Source: Christensenella timonensis
GTDB lineage: Bacteria; Bacillota; Clostridia; Christensenellales; Christensenellaceae
DNA: 64,000 bases
Assembly: GCF_900087015.1 (NCBI RefSeq)
Contig: NZ_FLKP01000002.1
Location: forward strand, 930,001-994,000
Direction: 5' to 3'
Shown piece after piece: positions 42,125 to 50,452 of this stretch. The position numbers and the translations under genes are program-made. How positions within the stretch are numbered: the first letter of the stretch is position 1; the number at the start of each line of letters is the position of its first letter. The notes under the pieces were generated by a model. That model was not told the DNA's origin, did no database searches, and saw nothing but the letters and a program-made list of their open reading frames with translations.

Positions 42125-42736
42125 ATGGATAACCAGGATTTGATACCGGAAATGGATTTTGAACCGGAAGAGCTTGCAAAGCGCGTCAAGCAGCACAGGA
42201 TCGCGGGCGTGATTGTGGCGGTGTGCCTGATCGCGATGGGGCTTTTGATGGTTTTCCTGCCGTTTTTGGGAAGTGTGAGCATCAACAACACCTTAGGCCT
42301 TGGCGTACTGCTTCTGGGCGTTTACGAGCTGATCATTTATTTCCGCACGGCCGCTGCATACCGCAACGCGGCAACGCTGGTAAGCGGATTTATCCTCGCC
42401 ATTATGGGTGCGGTCATCCTTGTGCTTTCGCTGGGCGACCCGGCGAGCCAGATCGCGATGATGAACATCTTTACCATCGTGCTTGGATTCGTGACCATCT
42501 ACCGCGGATTTTTGCAGATGTTCGCATGCAGGCGTTTTCGGAGCCTCGATGAAAAGGATACGGGCTGGCTTTCGACCAGCGGGGTACTCAATATCATCCT
42601 TGGAATCATCATCGTCGTGGTGCCGTTTACGGGCTGGCTTACATCCGCAGTGGTGATCGGCATTTACCTTGCGATCGCGGGCGTGGCGCTCCTTACCGAG
42701 GCGATGGCCGGAAAGACGGCGGTCAATAAAAGGTAA
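42125..42736 (+). CDS. HdeD/DUF308-family membrane protein
   Basis: A 203-aa protein with six hydrophobic helices arranged as three pairs (about 27-48, 55-73, 84-103, 112-131, 150-170, 176-196), the DUF308 pattern, with an acidic N-terminal tail (DLIPEMDFEPEELAKRV). In enteric bacteria HdeD is linked to acid tolerance; the role here is unknown. It probably shares a transcript with proA and ends at a terminator. Confidence 0.8.
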   Translation: MDNQDLIPEMDFEPEELAKRVKQHRIAGVIVAVCLIAMGLLMVFLPFLGSVSINNTLGLGVLLLGVYELIIYFRTAAAYRNAATLVSGFILAIMGAVILVLSLGDPASQIAMMNIFTIVLGFVTIYRGFLQMFACRRFRSLDEKDTGWLSTSGVLNIILGIIIVVVPFTGWLTSAVVIGIYLAIAGVALLTEAMAGKTAVNKR

Positions 42737-42754
42737 AGGATATTATGGGAAATC

Positions 42755-42787
42755 AAAAGAGGCTGCCATAAAAGGCAGCTTCTTTTT
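42755..42787. terminator. Intrinsic terminator, probably bidirectional
   Basis: GGCTGCC / GGCAGC stem extended by AAAAGA / TCTTTT, T-run after. Confidence 0.88.
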
Positions 42788-42798
42788 GTTGTATAAAA

Positions 42799-43395
42799 TC
42801 AAGTAAGCGTAACATCAACGTCCTCTTCAACGATGGCGTTGCCGCCGACCGTAATGTTGTTGGGGACTCCTATTTCATAGAATTGCCAACAATTATTTGG
42901 ATCGGAAACATTGATGAATACTTCCAGCCGATAGCCGTTTTCAAAATCAATTGTTAGATCACCGAATTTGGATACATTGATTTTTTTGACGATAAACCCT
43001 AGTGTCTGTTCATAGACGGGTCTAAAAGTTTGTTCGTTGATTTCGTCAAGGCGGTTACTTCCATACTCTAAATAGTCGAAATCCGGTACGTCTTCTCCGT
43101 CCCTGATTCCTAAGCCATTTGCCTCAAGTATGGGAATACTGGGCTGAAACATGTCCTGATTGGCCAGAATTATTCGATCTTGATATGTCCAACGAAATGT
43201 GCAGAATGCCGCAACAACGAAATCCTCTTCAATTCTTTCTGTTGTACGAAGCTGATCTCGAATAATCTCGACATCCCTGTTCGCGGGAATAAATCCAAAT
43301 TCAGCATAATTGTCCCAACGTTCCATATTTACCAGTCGTTGTCCTAGAAGTGTGCTTACTTTATCTTTGATTTTTTGAATTTCTTGTTTTTTCAT
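42799..43395 (-). CDS. Hypothetical protein, AT-richer than its surroundings
   Basis: A 198-aa protein with no signal peptide or membrane helix. The C-terminal part (GDLTIDFENGYRLEVFINVSDPNNCWQFYE) has the form of a small beta domain with a Trp, seen in several immunity-like or phage-adjacent families, but I cannot name it. Codon use is visibly AT-richer (many AAT, TTT, ATT) than the neighbours, a sign of recent acquisition. AAGGAG lies before the ATG. Four phased GGACAT repeats sit about 95 bp upstream of its start. Confidence 0.7.
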   Translation of the reverse strand: MKKQEIQKIKDKVSTLLGQRLVNMERWDNYAEFGFIPANRDVEIIRDQLRTTERIEEDFVVAAFCTFRWTYQDRIILANQDMFQPSIPILEANGLGIRDGEDVPDFDYLEYGSNRLDEINEQTFRPVYEQTLGFIVKKINVSKFGDLTIDFENGYRLEVFINVSDPNNCWQFYEIGVPNNITVGGNAIVEEDVDVTLT

Positions 43396-43491
43396 TGCGT
43401 TTCTCCTTATTTTCCAGTATGCTTTTTTATCTGGATTCCCCCTGATTATCTTTTATATTAATATCTTACTACATTTTCTTCGCGCGACAAA

Positions 43492-43528
43492 GGACATCCG
43501 CGGACATAAAAAGGACATGTGCGGACAT
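43492..43528. repeat. Four helically phased GGACAT repeats
   Basis: GGACAT at 43492-43497, 43502-43507, 43513-43518 and 43523-43528: steps of 10, 11 and 10 bp. On the minus strand they lie just upstream of a possible promoter (TTGTCG, 16 bp, TAAGAT) for the 42799-43395 gene, where an activator could bind one face of the DNA. Confidence 0.6.
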
Positions 43529-43546
43529 CGATCGTTTGCATAAAAA

Positions 43547-43723
43547 TCAAAGCAGGCGTAAATAGAAAATAAGTTCTTTTAAGAGACGCTGGCCGTCCGC
43601 GTCTAATTTCAATGCCAGGCGGTCGGTCAGGTAATCGATATGGCGCAGGACTTCGGTCCTGCGCTCTTTGTTTAGCTGGGAAAGGGTATATTCCTCATAG
43701 GAAATATCTTTGCGCGATTTCAT
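43547..43723 (-). CDS. Small hypothetical protein paired with the XRE regulator
   Basis: A 58-aa helical protein (SRKDISYEEYTLSQLNKERR, then LTDRLALKLDADGQRLLKEL). The start ATG 43723 follows AAGAGGCG by five bases; a longer form (to 43822) would run through the divergent operator and is rejected. It is transcribed divergently from the XRE gene, from a promoter whose spacer contains the palindrome at 43773-43792. Function unknown; possibly a small regulator or a toxin-antitoxin-like partner. Confidence 0.6.
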   Translation of the reverse strand: MKSRKDISYEEYTLSQLNKERRTEVLRHIDYLTDRLALKLDADGQRLLKELIFYLRLL

Positions 43724-43736
43724 AATACGCCTCTTG

Positions 43737-43751
43737 GAATGACAATCATTC
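43737..43751. promoter_or_regulatory. Inverted repeat in the divergent region
   Basis: GAATGA-CAA-TCATTC has perfect 6-bp arms. It lies in the leader of the minus-strand small gene and may be a second regulator site. Confidence 0.4.
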
Positions 43752-43769
43752 GGGGTCACTATTGCCTCT

Positions 43770-43798
43770 ATTATGCTACCGATTGGTAACATAGTCAA
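43770..43798 (-). promoter_or_regulatory. Promoter of the small divergent gene with operator in its spacer
   Basis: On the minus strand: -35 TTGACT (complement of 43793-43798) and -10 CATAAT (complement of 43770-43775), 17-bp spacer. The 20-bp palindrome ATGCTACCGATTGGTAACAT (43773-43792) fills the spacer. Confidence 0.7.
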
Positions 43799-43810
43799 GA
43801 GGTGATTGCT

Positions 43811-44044
43811 ATGATTTTGCAAAGATTGGAAGATTTAAGGATAGACCATGATTTATCTCAGCGTCAGGTTGGTGAAATTCTGAAATGCAATCGTAATGTC
43901 TATGGGCGATATGAACGCGGCGAAAGAGATATACCCGTTTGGGCTGTAATTAAGCTGGCGGCACACTATGGCGTGAGCACGGACTACATTTTAGGCCTGA
44001 CGGACGACCCAAGGCCGTATCCGCGCGCGAAGCACGCGCGCTAA
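43811..44044 (+). CDS. XRE-family helix-turn-helix regulator
   Basis: A 77-aa Cro/CI-type repressor made of the DNA-binding domain alone: LEDLRIDHDLSQRQVGEILKCNRNVYGRYERGERDIPVWAVIKLAAHYGVSTDYILGLTD is split into five helices, with the recognition helix around QVGEILKC and RNVYGRYE. The start ATG 43811 follows AGAGGTGA; GTG 43802 is the alternative. It is divergent from the 58-aa gene, and the palindrome between them is the natural operator. Its last four bases overlap the convergent corA gene. Confidence 0.88.
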   Translation: MILQRLEDLRIDHDLSQRQVGEILKCNRNVYGRYERGERDIPVWAVIKLAAHYGVSTDYILGLTDDPRPYPRAKHAR

Positions 44045-44949
44045 AACCACTTTTGTTTTTTGAAGAACGCAATACTTAAAATGACGATCATCAGGCTGAT
44101 GACGATCACGACGGGATAGGCAAACGGCGCGGCGTATTCGGGCATTTTCAGGTTCATGCCGTACCAGCCGACGATGAGCGTCAAGGGCATGAAAATCATG
44201 GTGATGATGGTGAGTATCTTCATGATATTGTTCATGCGCAGGTCGACCTCGGCCTGGTAAGCCTCGCGGATTTCCGAAACGTATTCGCGCAGGCTTTTTG
44301 TTTTGTCGTAAAGGCGCTGCGTTTTGCCGTAGATAATGTTCAAAAAGCGCACGGAGCTTTTGCTGAACAGACGCTTTTCGTTCATGGAAAGGGATTCCAG
44401 TATATTCAAAAGCTGCTCATAATAGCGCATGATCACCATCAGGTGTTTGCGCCTGTCGATGATACTTTTGGTGATGTTGCCCTGCTTATCCGTCAGTACG
44501 TCGTCCTCTAAGTCGCCAATCTGTTCTTCGATCCTGTCGAGGGAGGCCAGGTCGTCGTCCAGAATATACTCAAAAAACGCGCACACCAGCCGCCCGACGC
44601 TCGCTTCGCCTTTATTGGTATGCGCGAAGCGGTCAAGCAGCGAAGCCAGCTCTTCGCACTGGTCGCACACGAAATGCAGGCGGCCGGCACGCAGGAAAAT
44701 GTAAACGGGCGGACTGTCCTTTAAGCGGTGCTCAAATTCGTAAAAGGGGATGCACAGCAAATCGAAATCATCGTAGGATTCAAAGCGGATAGACGGGTTT
44801 TCGAGGGCGGCAAGCAGCGTCTGGCGCGGAATATCCGTGATATGGGCGGAAAATTCCTTGATAGTGGACACGGAAACGTATTCCGCCTCTTTTTTGCCGC
44901 CGACCGCGTCTGTTTGGGTCATGATCCCGTTGGTGATTTCGTATAACAT
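44041..44949 (-). CDS. corA: CorA-family divalent cation transporter
   Basis: A 302-aa CorA-type channel: a long cytoplasmic alpha/beta part, then two C-terminal helices with the selectivity motif in WYGMN between them (LTLIVGWYGMNLKMPEYA), and a short Lys-rich tail (FFKKQKWF). It moves Mg2+ (or Co2+/Ni2+). The start ATG 44949 has GAGGA nine bases upstream; an 18-residue extension lacks a site. It is encoded alone, divergent from argH and convergent with the XRE gene, overlapping it by 4 bp. Confidence 0.92.
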   Translation of the reverse strand: MLYEITNGIMTQTDAVGGKKEAEYVSVSTIKEFSAHITDIPRQTLLAALENPSIRFESYDDFDLLCIPFYEFEHRLKDSPPVYIFLRAGRLHFVCDQCEELASLLDRFAHTNKGEASVGRLVCAFFEYILDDDLASLDRIEEQIGDLEDDVLTDKQGNITKSIIDRRKHLMVIMRYYEQLLNILESLSMNEKRLFSKSSVRFLNIIYGKTQRLYDKTKSLREYVSEIREAYQAEVDLRMNNIMKILTIITMIFMPLTLIVGWYGMNLKMPEYAAPFAYPVVIVISLMIVILSIAFFKKQKWF

Positions 44950-45014
44950 AGCATGCGTTCCTCGTTTCGCGTTCATTATAGCACCGGACAGGGAAAAAGA
45001 CAAAATCCCTATGT

Positions 45015-45041
45015 TATAATATACGCCGCTTATGATATAAT
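45015..45041 (+). promoter_or_regulatory. Candidate promoter -10 elements before argH
   Basis: Two TATAAT boxes, 45015-45020 (with extended TGT) and 45036-45041. No good -35 is visible for either. Confidence 0.4.
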
Positions 45042-45075
45042 AAACAAGTATGAAAACAGAGCAAGGAGAAGCGTT

Positions 45076-46455
45076 ATGCCGAAATTATGGGGCGGAAGGT
45101 TTGAAGGGAATACGGACGAATTTGCAGAGGGCTTCCAGTCTTCTATCGGGTTTGACTGCCGCATGTACCGCGAGGACATCACGGGGAGCATCGCGCACGC
45201 GCGTATGCTGGGCGAGCAGGGGATCATCCCCAAAGAGGACGCAGGGAAAATCATCGAGGGACTGAAAGGTATTTTAGAAGATATTGACGCGGGCAAGGTG
45301 GAGTTTTCCGTACACGACGAGGACATCCACATGAACGTGGAGCGGCTTTTAACGGAGCGCGTCGGCGACGTGGGAAAGAAGCTGCACACAGGACGCAGCC
45401 GCAACGACCAGGTGGCGACGGATTTCAGGCTGTATATGCGCCGCTCGGTCGACGAGACGACACAAAACCTGATACAGCTATGCGGCGTGCTGATCGACAT
45501 AGCGGAAGAAAACACGGACACGATTATGTCCGCTTATACGCACCTGCAAAAGGCGCAGCCCACGACGCTCGGGCATTATATGATGGCCTATTTTGAGATG
45601 TTCTACCGCGACATAGAGCGGCTGATTGACTGCCGCAGGCGCACGAACATCCTGCCCCTTGGGTCGGGCGCGCTGTGCGCGACGACATACCCGCTTGACC
45701 GCGCGATGGCGGCGGAAGAGCTGGGGATGGACGAGATTACGCGCAACAGTTTAGACGGCGTATCCGACCGCGATTTTGCGCTGGAATATTTGTCGGTGGC
45801 TTCGATATGCATGATGCATTTATCGAGGCTGTGCGAGGAGATCATTTTATTTTCCACCAACGAATACGGCACGCTGCGTTTATCGGACGCGTACTCCACT
45901 GGGTCGAGCATCATGCCGCAAAAGAAAAATCCGGATATGGCGGAGCTGATACGCGGCAAGACGGGCAGGGTATACGGCGACCTGATGGGCCTGCTGACCG
46001 TTATGAAAGGGCTGCCGCTTGCATATAACAAGGATATGCAGGAGGACAAGGAAGGCGTATTTGACGCGGTAGATACGGTAAACGCGTGCCTTCAGGTGAT
46101 GTGCGGGATGCTCAAGACGGCGGAATGGAAGAAAGATATGCTGCAACTGGGCGCGGGACGTGGTTTTACCAACGCGACGGACGCGGCGGATTATTTCGTG
46201 AAGAACGGCATGGCGTTCCGCGACGCGCACGCGGTAGTAGGGCATTTGGTGCTTTACTGCGAGCAGAACGGCAAAGCGATCGACGAACTGACGCTCGAGG
46301 AAATCCGGAAGTTTGCGCCGGACGCAAAAGAGGACATCTTTGACGCGATCAGCCTTACGACATGTGTGAACACGAGAAACGTTCCGGGCGGGCCCGCGCC
46401 GGAAGCGGTGAATGAGCATATCCGGCAGGCAAAACGGCTGCTGGGAGAGCTTTAA
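45076..46455 (+). CDS. argH: Argininosuccinate lyase
   Basis: A 459-aa ArgH, last step of arginine synthesis (argininosuccinate to arginine and fumarate). Signatures: LWGGRFEG at the start, TGRSRNDQVATDFRLY, THLQKAQPTTLGHY, and the fumarase/aspartase signature GSSIMPQKKNPD with its catalytic Ser. AAGGAGAA precedes ATG 45076; the frame stays open 123 bp upstream but runs through the promoter. argG, normally adjacent, lies 2.7 kb away on the other strand. Confidence 0.97.
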   Translation: MPKLWGGRFEGNTDEFAEGFQSSIGFDCRMYREDITGSIAHARMLGEQGIIPKEDAGKIIEGLKGILEDIDAGKVEFSVHDEDIHMNVERLLTERVGDVGKKLHTGRSRNDQVATDFRLYMRRSVDETTQNLIQLCGVLIDIAEENTDTIMSAYTHLQKAQPTTLGHYMMAYFEMFYRDIERLIDCRRRTNILPLGSGALCATTYPLDRAMAAEELGMDEITRNSLDGVSDRDFALEYLSVASICMMHLSRLCEEIILFSTNEYGTLRLSDAYSTGSSIMPQKKNPDMAELIRGKTGRVYGDLMGLLTVMKGLPLAYNKDMQEDKEGVFDAVDTVNACLQVMCGMLKTAEWKKDMLQLGAGRGFTNATDAADYFVKNGMAFRDAHAVVGHLVLYCEQNGKAIDELTLEEIRKFAPDAKEDIFDAISLTTCVNTRNVPGGPAPEAVNEHIRQAKRLLGEL

Positions 46456-46471
46456 TGAACGATTGTTCATT
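46454..46471. promoter_or_regulatory. TetR-type palindrome at the argH end
   Basis: AATGAACGATTGTTCATT has 7-bp arms around GATT. It overlaps the argH stop region, just upstream of the L,D-transpeptidase gene; the shape resembles TetR/AcrR operators. Confidence 0.45.
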
Positions 46472-46511
46472 TAAAATGGGAAAAACTGGAATACTAAGGA
46501 ATAAAAAGGGA

Positions 46512-47591
46512 ATGGCAAACAAATGGAAAAAAGCGGCTGTTTGGGCAGCGGCGGCAACGATGCTGGCGGCGTCTCTTTTGACGGGGTGCGCGGCGGCGGA
46601 TGCAGGGCAGCCGTCCGAGCAGCCGACAGCTATACCGAGCGCAACGCAAATGCCCGCGGCGACGCCGACGCCTAAACCAACCCCGACGCCCACGCCTACT
46701 CCGGCGACGCTTAAGGAGGGGGCGCAGTCGCCTGAAGTCACCAAATTGCAGGAGCGGCTGATTCAGCTCGATTACCTGCACGCGGACAAGGCGACGGATT
46801 ATTACGGTTCGGCGACCAGGGAAGCGGTGGAAACGTTCCAGAGGCAGAACGGGCTTGATGTCACGGGGATCGCGGACGCGCAGACAATAGAATTATTAAA
46901 TTCCGGCAAGGCGAAAGCATGCGATACGTTTTTAAAGCTCGCCCCTACGGTCGGCATGAGTTTTGAAGAGCTGGTGATGAGCGACGACGGGACGCGCGAC
47001 GAATATCCGAAAGGGTTCCCTGAGGCGGGAACGTACAAGATCATCGTGGATGTGGAGCATCAGGTGACGCTTGTTTATACGAAAGACGACGACGGGAATT
47101 ATACGATCCCGGTTCGTTACATGCTGTGTTCTACGGGCAAGGACGGCGCGACGCCGCAGGGTACTTTTAAAATGAACAAATACCATGTGCGGTTCAGCCA
47201 GTTTGCGCGCGATAAGACGTACGGGCAATACTGGACGCAGATATACGGCGCGTTTTATTTCCACACGATCCTTTATGATAAGATGGATACGGGTACGTAC
47301 ATCGAAGAAGTATGGGAAAAGATGGGTACGGCGGATTCACACGGGTGCGTGCGCCTTACCGTGCCGGACGCCAAGTGGATGTGGTACAACATCGCGCCGG
47401 GAACGGTGTGCGTGATCCGCGCGGGCGACCCGAACGATGAAAAGACGGCTTCGATCCGCGAGCAGTTGGAGCTGGCGCCGTTGCCCAGCGAGCGGCCGGA
47501 CATTGATCCGGAAAACATTCCCAGTACGGACAACTGGAGCGTAAAGGATGTTGCGACGGACGTACCCTTCGTGCAGGGGTCGCAGGACTAA
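46512..47591 (+). CDS. L,D-transpeptidase lipoprotein with peptidoglycan-binding domain
   Basis: A 359-aa secreted protein. The signal peptide carries a lipobox (LLTGC). A Thr-Pro repeat linker (TPTPKPTPTPTPTP) leads to a PG_binding_1 domain (LQERLIQLDYLHADK, GSATREAVETFQRQNGL), then a YkuD domain with the catalytic Cys in SHGCVRL and the upstream His in YFHTILYD. It makes 3-3 peptidoglycan cross-links or attaches proteins to the wall. The start ATG 46512 is chosen because the longer form adds a non-signal N-terminus across the palindrome. It shares linker style and binding domain with the amidase at 39728. Confidence 0.92.
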   Translation: MANKWKKAAVWAAAATMLAASLLTGCAAADAGQPSEQPTAIPSATQMPAATPTPKPTPTPTPTPATLKEGAQSPEVTKLQERLIQLDYLHADKATDYYGSATREAVETFQRQNGLDVTGIADAQTIELLNSGKAKACDTFLKLAPTVGMSFEELVMSDDGTRDEYPKGFPEAGTYKIIVDVEHQVTLVYTKDDDGNYTIPVRYMLCSTGKDGATPQGTFKMNKYHVRFSQFARDKTYGQYWTQIYGAFYFHTILYDKMDTGTYIEEVWEKMGTADSHGCVRLTVPDAKWMWYNIAPGTVCVIRAGDPNDEKTASIREQLELAPLPSERPDIDPENIPSTDNWSVKDVATDVPFVQGSQD

Positions 47592-47606
47592 AAAATATAA
47601 CGGACG

Positions 47607-47641
47607 AAAAGCCCGGCGGCAGGAATGCGCCGGGCTTTTTT
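47607..47641. terminator. Bidirectional intrinsic terminator
   Basis: AAAAGCCCGGCG / CGCCGGGCTTTTTT with a 9-nt loop, between the L,D-transpeptidase (+) and MATE (-) genes. Confidence 0.93.
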
Positions 47642-48989
47642 ATGCAGTACGGATCGCCGCGTGGGCGCTGTGCTTTTTGAAGAAGCGGAACACGAGGATG
47701 AGCGCACACGCAAGCGTCAGTATCTCGGTCGCGGGCCCCGCCATCCAGACTCCGTTTAAACCAAAGAAACCCGGCAGCAACAATACGAACGGGATAATGA
47801 GCGCAAAGCCGCGCAGCGCGGAGATAACAAAGGACGGGCGCGGCTGCGCGATAGAGGCGAAAAACGAGGTCGTGACGATGTTGAGCCCCGCAAAGAGGAA
47901 GCCGAAGAAGTAGATGCGCAAGCCGTCTACCGTCAGGGCGGCAAGCTGGGCGTTGTTTTCACTGTTGAAGATGGAAGCGATCTGCGACGGGAAAAAGAAC
48001 CCGACCAGGAAGAACACAAGGCCGAGGATGCCCGCGAGGATCGCCCCGCCGGTATAGATGTGCCGCACATGATCCATGCGCCCCGCGCCGTAGGAATGGC
48101 TCAAGATGGGCTGTATCCCCTGGCCGACACCGGTGAAGATGGCGATGCACACGAGCGCAAGGTTGGCGATAATGCCATAGGCGGCAACGCCAAGGTCGCC
48201 CGCGATGCGCAGGATGGTCAGGTTAAAGACAATGATGATGATACCGGACGAAGCTTCCATGATAAACGAGGGCAGCCCGGTCAGCATTGTTTTTTTGACT
48301 TCCGCACCCTTGAATTTTGTTTTTTGCAGCTTGAAGTTATTTTTTTTGCGCAGGAAATGCAGCGAGAGGATCGCCATGCTGACAATGGGGGAAACGCCTG
48401 TTGCCAGCGCCGCGCCGAAGATGCCCAGCTGCATGGGGAACACGAAAATATAGTCGAACACGATATTGAACAGGCAGCCTGACAGCATACCGATCATGGC
48501 AAGGCGCGGATCCCCGTCGTTGCGTACGAACGCGACCAGCAGGTTGTTCAGAATGAACGCACACGAGAAAAGCATGAGCATTTTCAGGTAGGTGGAGGTC
48601 ATTTCAATGATGTGCTCCCCCTCCGCTCCGAGGGCGATGGAAAGCGGGCGGTTGAAGAGCAGGCCGCAGGCTGTGATTACTATGCCGCATATGGCGGCGA
48701 CGACAAATGCCTGCGTAAAGATACGGTTTAGGGAATCCTGCCTGCCTTTGCCGATGGCGATGGAAAAAAGCGTCGCCGAGCCGATGCCGATCATCAGGCC
48801 GAGCCCATTGATAAAGCTGTAGACGGGGATGGCGAGGTTCAGGGCAACGAGGCCGTCCGCCCCGATACCGTTGGCGACAAAAAAGGTATCCGCCAGCACA
48901 TAAAGGGACAGGCCGAACATGCTGAGTACGTTTAAGGAAACATACTTTAAAAAGGTAGCGGTGATGTTTTGGTTGTTTATATCCTGCAT
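47640..48989 (-). CDS. MATE family efflux transporter
   Basis: A 449-aa MATE pump with 12 predicted helices in two halves. Seen: NITATFLKYVSLNVLSMFG near the start, DTFFVANGIGADGLVALNLAIP (the family signature), ATGVSPIVSMAIL and SHSYGAGRMDHVRHIY in the second half. It exports cationic compounds using a Na+ or H+ gradient. The start ATG 48989 has AAGGAGA upstream; the longer form would start inside the leader terminator. It is the MepA-like type found behind guanidine-IV riboswitches in Clostridia, and its leader has such an architecture. Confidence 0.93.
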   Translation of the reverse strand: MQDINNQNITATFLKYVSLNVLSMFGLSLYVLADTFFVANGIGADGLVALNLAIPVYSFINGLGLMIGIGSATLFSIAIGKGRQDSLNRIFTQAFVVAAICGIVITACGLLFNRPLSIALGAEGEHIIEMTSTYLKMLMLFSCAFILNNLLVAFVRNDGDPRLAMIGMLSGCLFNIVFDYIFVFPMQLGIFGAALATGVSPIVSMAILSLHFLRKKNNFKLQKTKFKGAEVKKTMLTGLPSFIMEASSGIIIIVFNLTILRIAGDLGVAAYGIIANLALVCIAIFTGVGQGIQPILSHSYGAGRMDHVRHIYTGGAILAGILGLVFFLVGFFFPSQIASIFNSENNAQLAALTVDGLRIYFFGFLFAGLNIVTTSFFASIAQPRPSFVISALRGFALIIPFVLLLPGFFGLNGVWMAGPATEILTLACALILVFRFFKKHSAHAAIRTA

Positions 48990-49012
48990 ATCGCTTTTAC
49001 TCTCCTTACCAA

Positions 49013-49042
49013 ATAAAAAAGGCCCGTGCGTATCCACAGGCC
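49013..49042 (-). terminator. Intrinsic terminator inside the MATE leader
   Basis: On the minus strand: GGCCTGTG / CACGGGCC with a short GATACG loop, then six Ts, ending 24 bp before the MATE start codon. A regulatory (premature) terminator. Confidence 0.8.
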
Positions 49043-49109
49043 TAACAATACGAATCCTTACTATTTTGGGAGCACCCGGCGGTGCGCAGCTTTCCCACTT
49101 ATTTCACTG
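49043..49109 (-). promoter_or_regulatory. Structured MATE leader, candidate guanidine-IV (mepA) riboswitch
   Basis: Between the predicted start site (about 49109) and the terminator the transcript folds a stem GGGA...TCCC enclosing GCACC / GGTGC with a GCCG loop (complement of about 49068-49096), and a downstream CGTAT that can pair with ATACG in the terminator loop. This is the layout of a transcription-controlling riboswitch. The class is inferred from the MATE gene and size, not from a checked consensus. Confidence 0.45.
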
Positions 49110-49115
49110 ATTGCC

Positions 49116-49144
49116 ATTATAGCAAAGGGGGAGAGGGGTGTCAA
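49116..49144 (-). promoter_or_regulatory. Consensus promoter of the MATE gene
   Basis: On the minus strand: TTGACA (complement of 49139-49144), 17-bp spacer, TATAAT (complement of 49116-49121) with TGC before it. Confidence 0.92.
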
Positions 49145-49145
49145 G

Positions 49146-49170
49146 AGAAAAGAGCCGCCTATTTGGCGGC
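49146..49170 (-). terminator. Intrinsic terminator of argG
   Basis: GCCGCC / GGCGGC with a 5-nt loop, then TCTTTTCT on the minus strand, 17 bp after the argG stop. Confidence 0.75.
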
Positions 49171-49186
49171 CCTTTGGATGGACGTT

Positions 49187-50401
49187 TTAGATTTCCTTAT
49201 CTTTTAACGCAAGCGCGCGCATTTTAAGCGGCAGGCCGAAGAGGTTGATGAAGCCTTCCGCGTCCTTGTGGTCATAGACCTCGTCCTCGCCGAACGTTGC
49301 GAATTCTTCGATGTACAGCGAATAGGGCGACTGGATGCCAACGTGTTTGCAATTGCCTTTGTACAGCTTCATGCGCACGGTACCCGTGACGGTCTTTTGC
49401 GTCTCTTCCACAAAAGCGGACAGCGACTCGCGCAGCGGGCAGAACCATTTGCCGTCGTATACGAGCTCTGCGAATTTTGCGGCAACGCCTTCCTTATAGT
49501 GCATGGTGTCTTTGTCGAGCGTCAGCGTTTCAAGCGCTGCGTGCGCCGTATAGAGGATGCGTCCGCCCGGATTTTCATATACGCCGCGGCTCTTCATGCC
49601 TACAAGGCGGTTTTCCACGAGGTCATCGATACCTACGCCGTTTTCCGCGCCCAGCTCGTTTAGCTTCGTGATCATTTCTACCGGGCCGTATTTTTTACCG
49701 TCGATGGAAACGGGGATGCCTTTTTCAAATTCGATCGTGAAATAGCACGGCTTGTCCGGCGCCTGTTCAGGCGTTTTGCAGACCATATACAGGTCGTCCT
49801 TGGGTTCGTTCCACGGGTCTTCAAGGTCTGCGCCTTCATGCGACAGGTGCCAGATGTTCGCGTCCATGCTGTAGTTGTGCTCTTTATCGACCGGAACGGG
49901 GATATTGCGCGCCTGTGCGTATTCGATTTCTTCTTCACGGGACTTTAAATCCCAGATACGCCAGGGGGCGATGATATCCAGCTCGGGCGCGAGCGCCTTG
50001 ACCGTCAGCTCGAAGCGCACCTGGTCGTTGCCTTTGCCCGTCGCGCCGTGGCAGATCGCGTCCGCGCCGACTTCCTTTGCAATTTCAACGAGGCGTTTTG
50101 CGATGACCGGACGCGCGAACGACGTGCCGAGCAGGTATTTGCCCTCATACATTGCGCCTGCCTGCATGGTCGGGTATACGTAATCGGTGATGAATTCTTC
50201 CGTCAGGTCTTCGATATACGCGTCGCTGGCGCCTGTATTAATCGCTTTTTCATACAGGCCGTCGAGCTCCTTGCCCTGGCCGACATTGCCGCATACCGCG
50301 ACCACATCCTTTACGCCGTATGTTTCCTTGAGCCACGGGATGATGATGGAAGTATCAAGACCGCCGGAATATGCGAGAACTACTTTGTTATACTGTTTCA
50401 T
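49187..50401 (-). CDS. argG: Argininosuccinate synthase
   Basis: A 404-aa ArgG, joining citrulline and aspartate with ATP. The pyrophosphatase-type ATP motif AYSGGLDTS is near the start; [14 protein letters not shown] and [14 protein letters not shown] are family signatures. The start ATG 50401 has AAAAGGAG seven bases upstream. Its promoter is overlapped by two ARG-box-like palindromes, so arginine repression through ArgR is likely. argH lies 2.7 kb to the left on the opposite strand; no argG-argH operon exists here. Confidence 0.97.
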   Translation of the reverse strand: MKQYNKVVLAYSGGLDTSIIIPWLKETYGVKDVVAVCGNVGQGKELDGLYEKAINTGASDAYIEDLTEEFITDYVYPTMQAGAMYEGKYLLGTSFARPVIAKRLVEIAKEVGADAICHGATGKGNDQVRFELTVKALAPELDIIAPWRIWDLKSREEEIEYAQARNIPVPVDKEHNYSMDANIWHLSHEGADLEDPWNEPKDDLYMVCKTPEQAPDKPCYFTIEFEKGIPVSIDGKKYGPVEMITKLNELGAENGVGIDDLVENRLVGMKSRGVYENPGGRILYTAHAALETLTLDKDTMHYKEGVAAKFAELVYDGKWFCPLRESLSAFVEETQKTVTGTVRMKLYKGNCKHVGIQSPYSLYIEEFATFGEDEVYDHKDAEGFINLFGLPLKMRALALKDKEI

Positions 50402-50452
50402 GTTAAAACTCCTTTTACTGCGCCTGTTTGCAGGCGTTTCATTCATTTGATA

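Noticed and set aside
43492-43528. CRISPR array
   Set aside because: Repeats are 6 bp with 4-5 bp between them; there are no spacers or cas genes.
43724-43822. Long form of the 58-aa protein starting at 43822
   Set aside because: It would pass through the promoter and operator and overlap the XRE start; a good ribosome site supports the start at 43723.
49021-49140. tRNA, SRP or other structural RNA gene in the MATE leader
   Set aside because: No cloverleaf or SRP motif; the promoter and terminator are oriented toward the MATE gene, as in a cis-acting leader.
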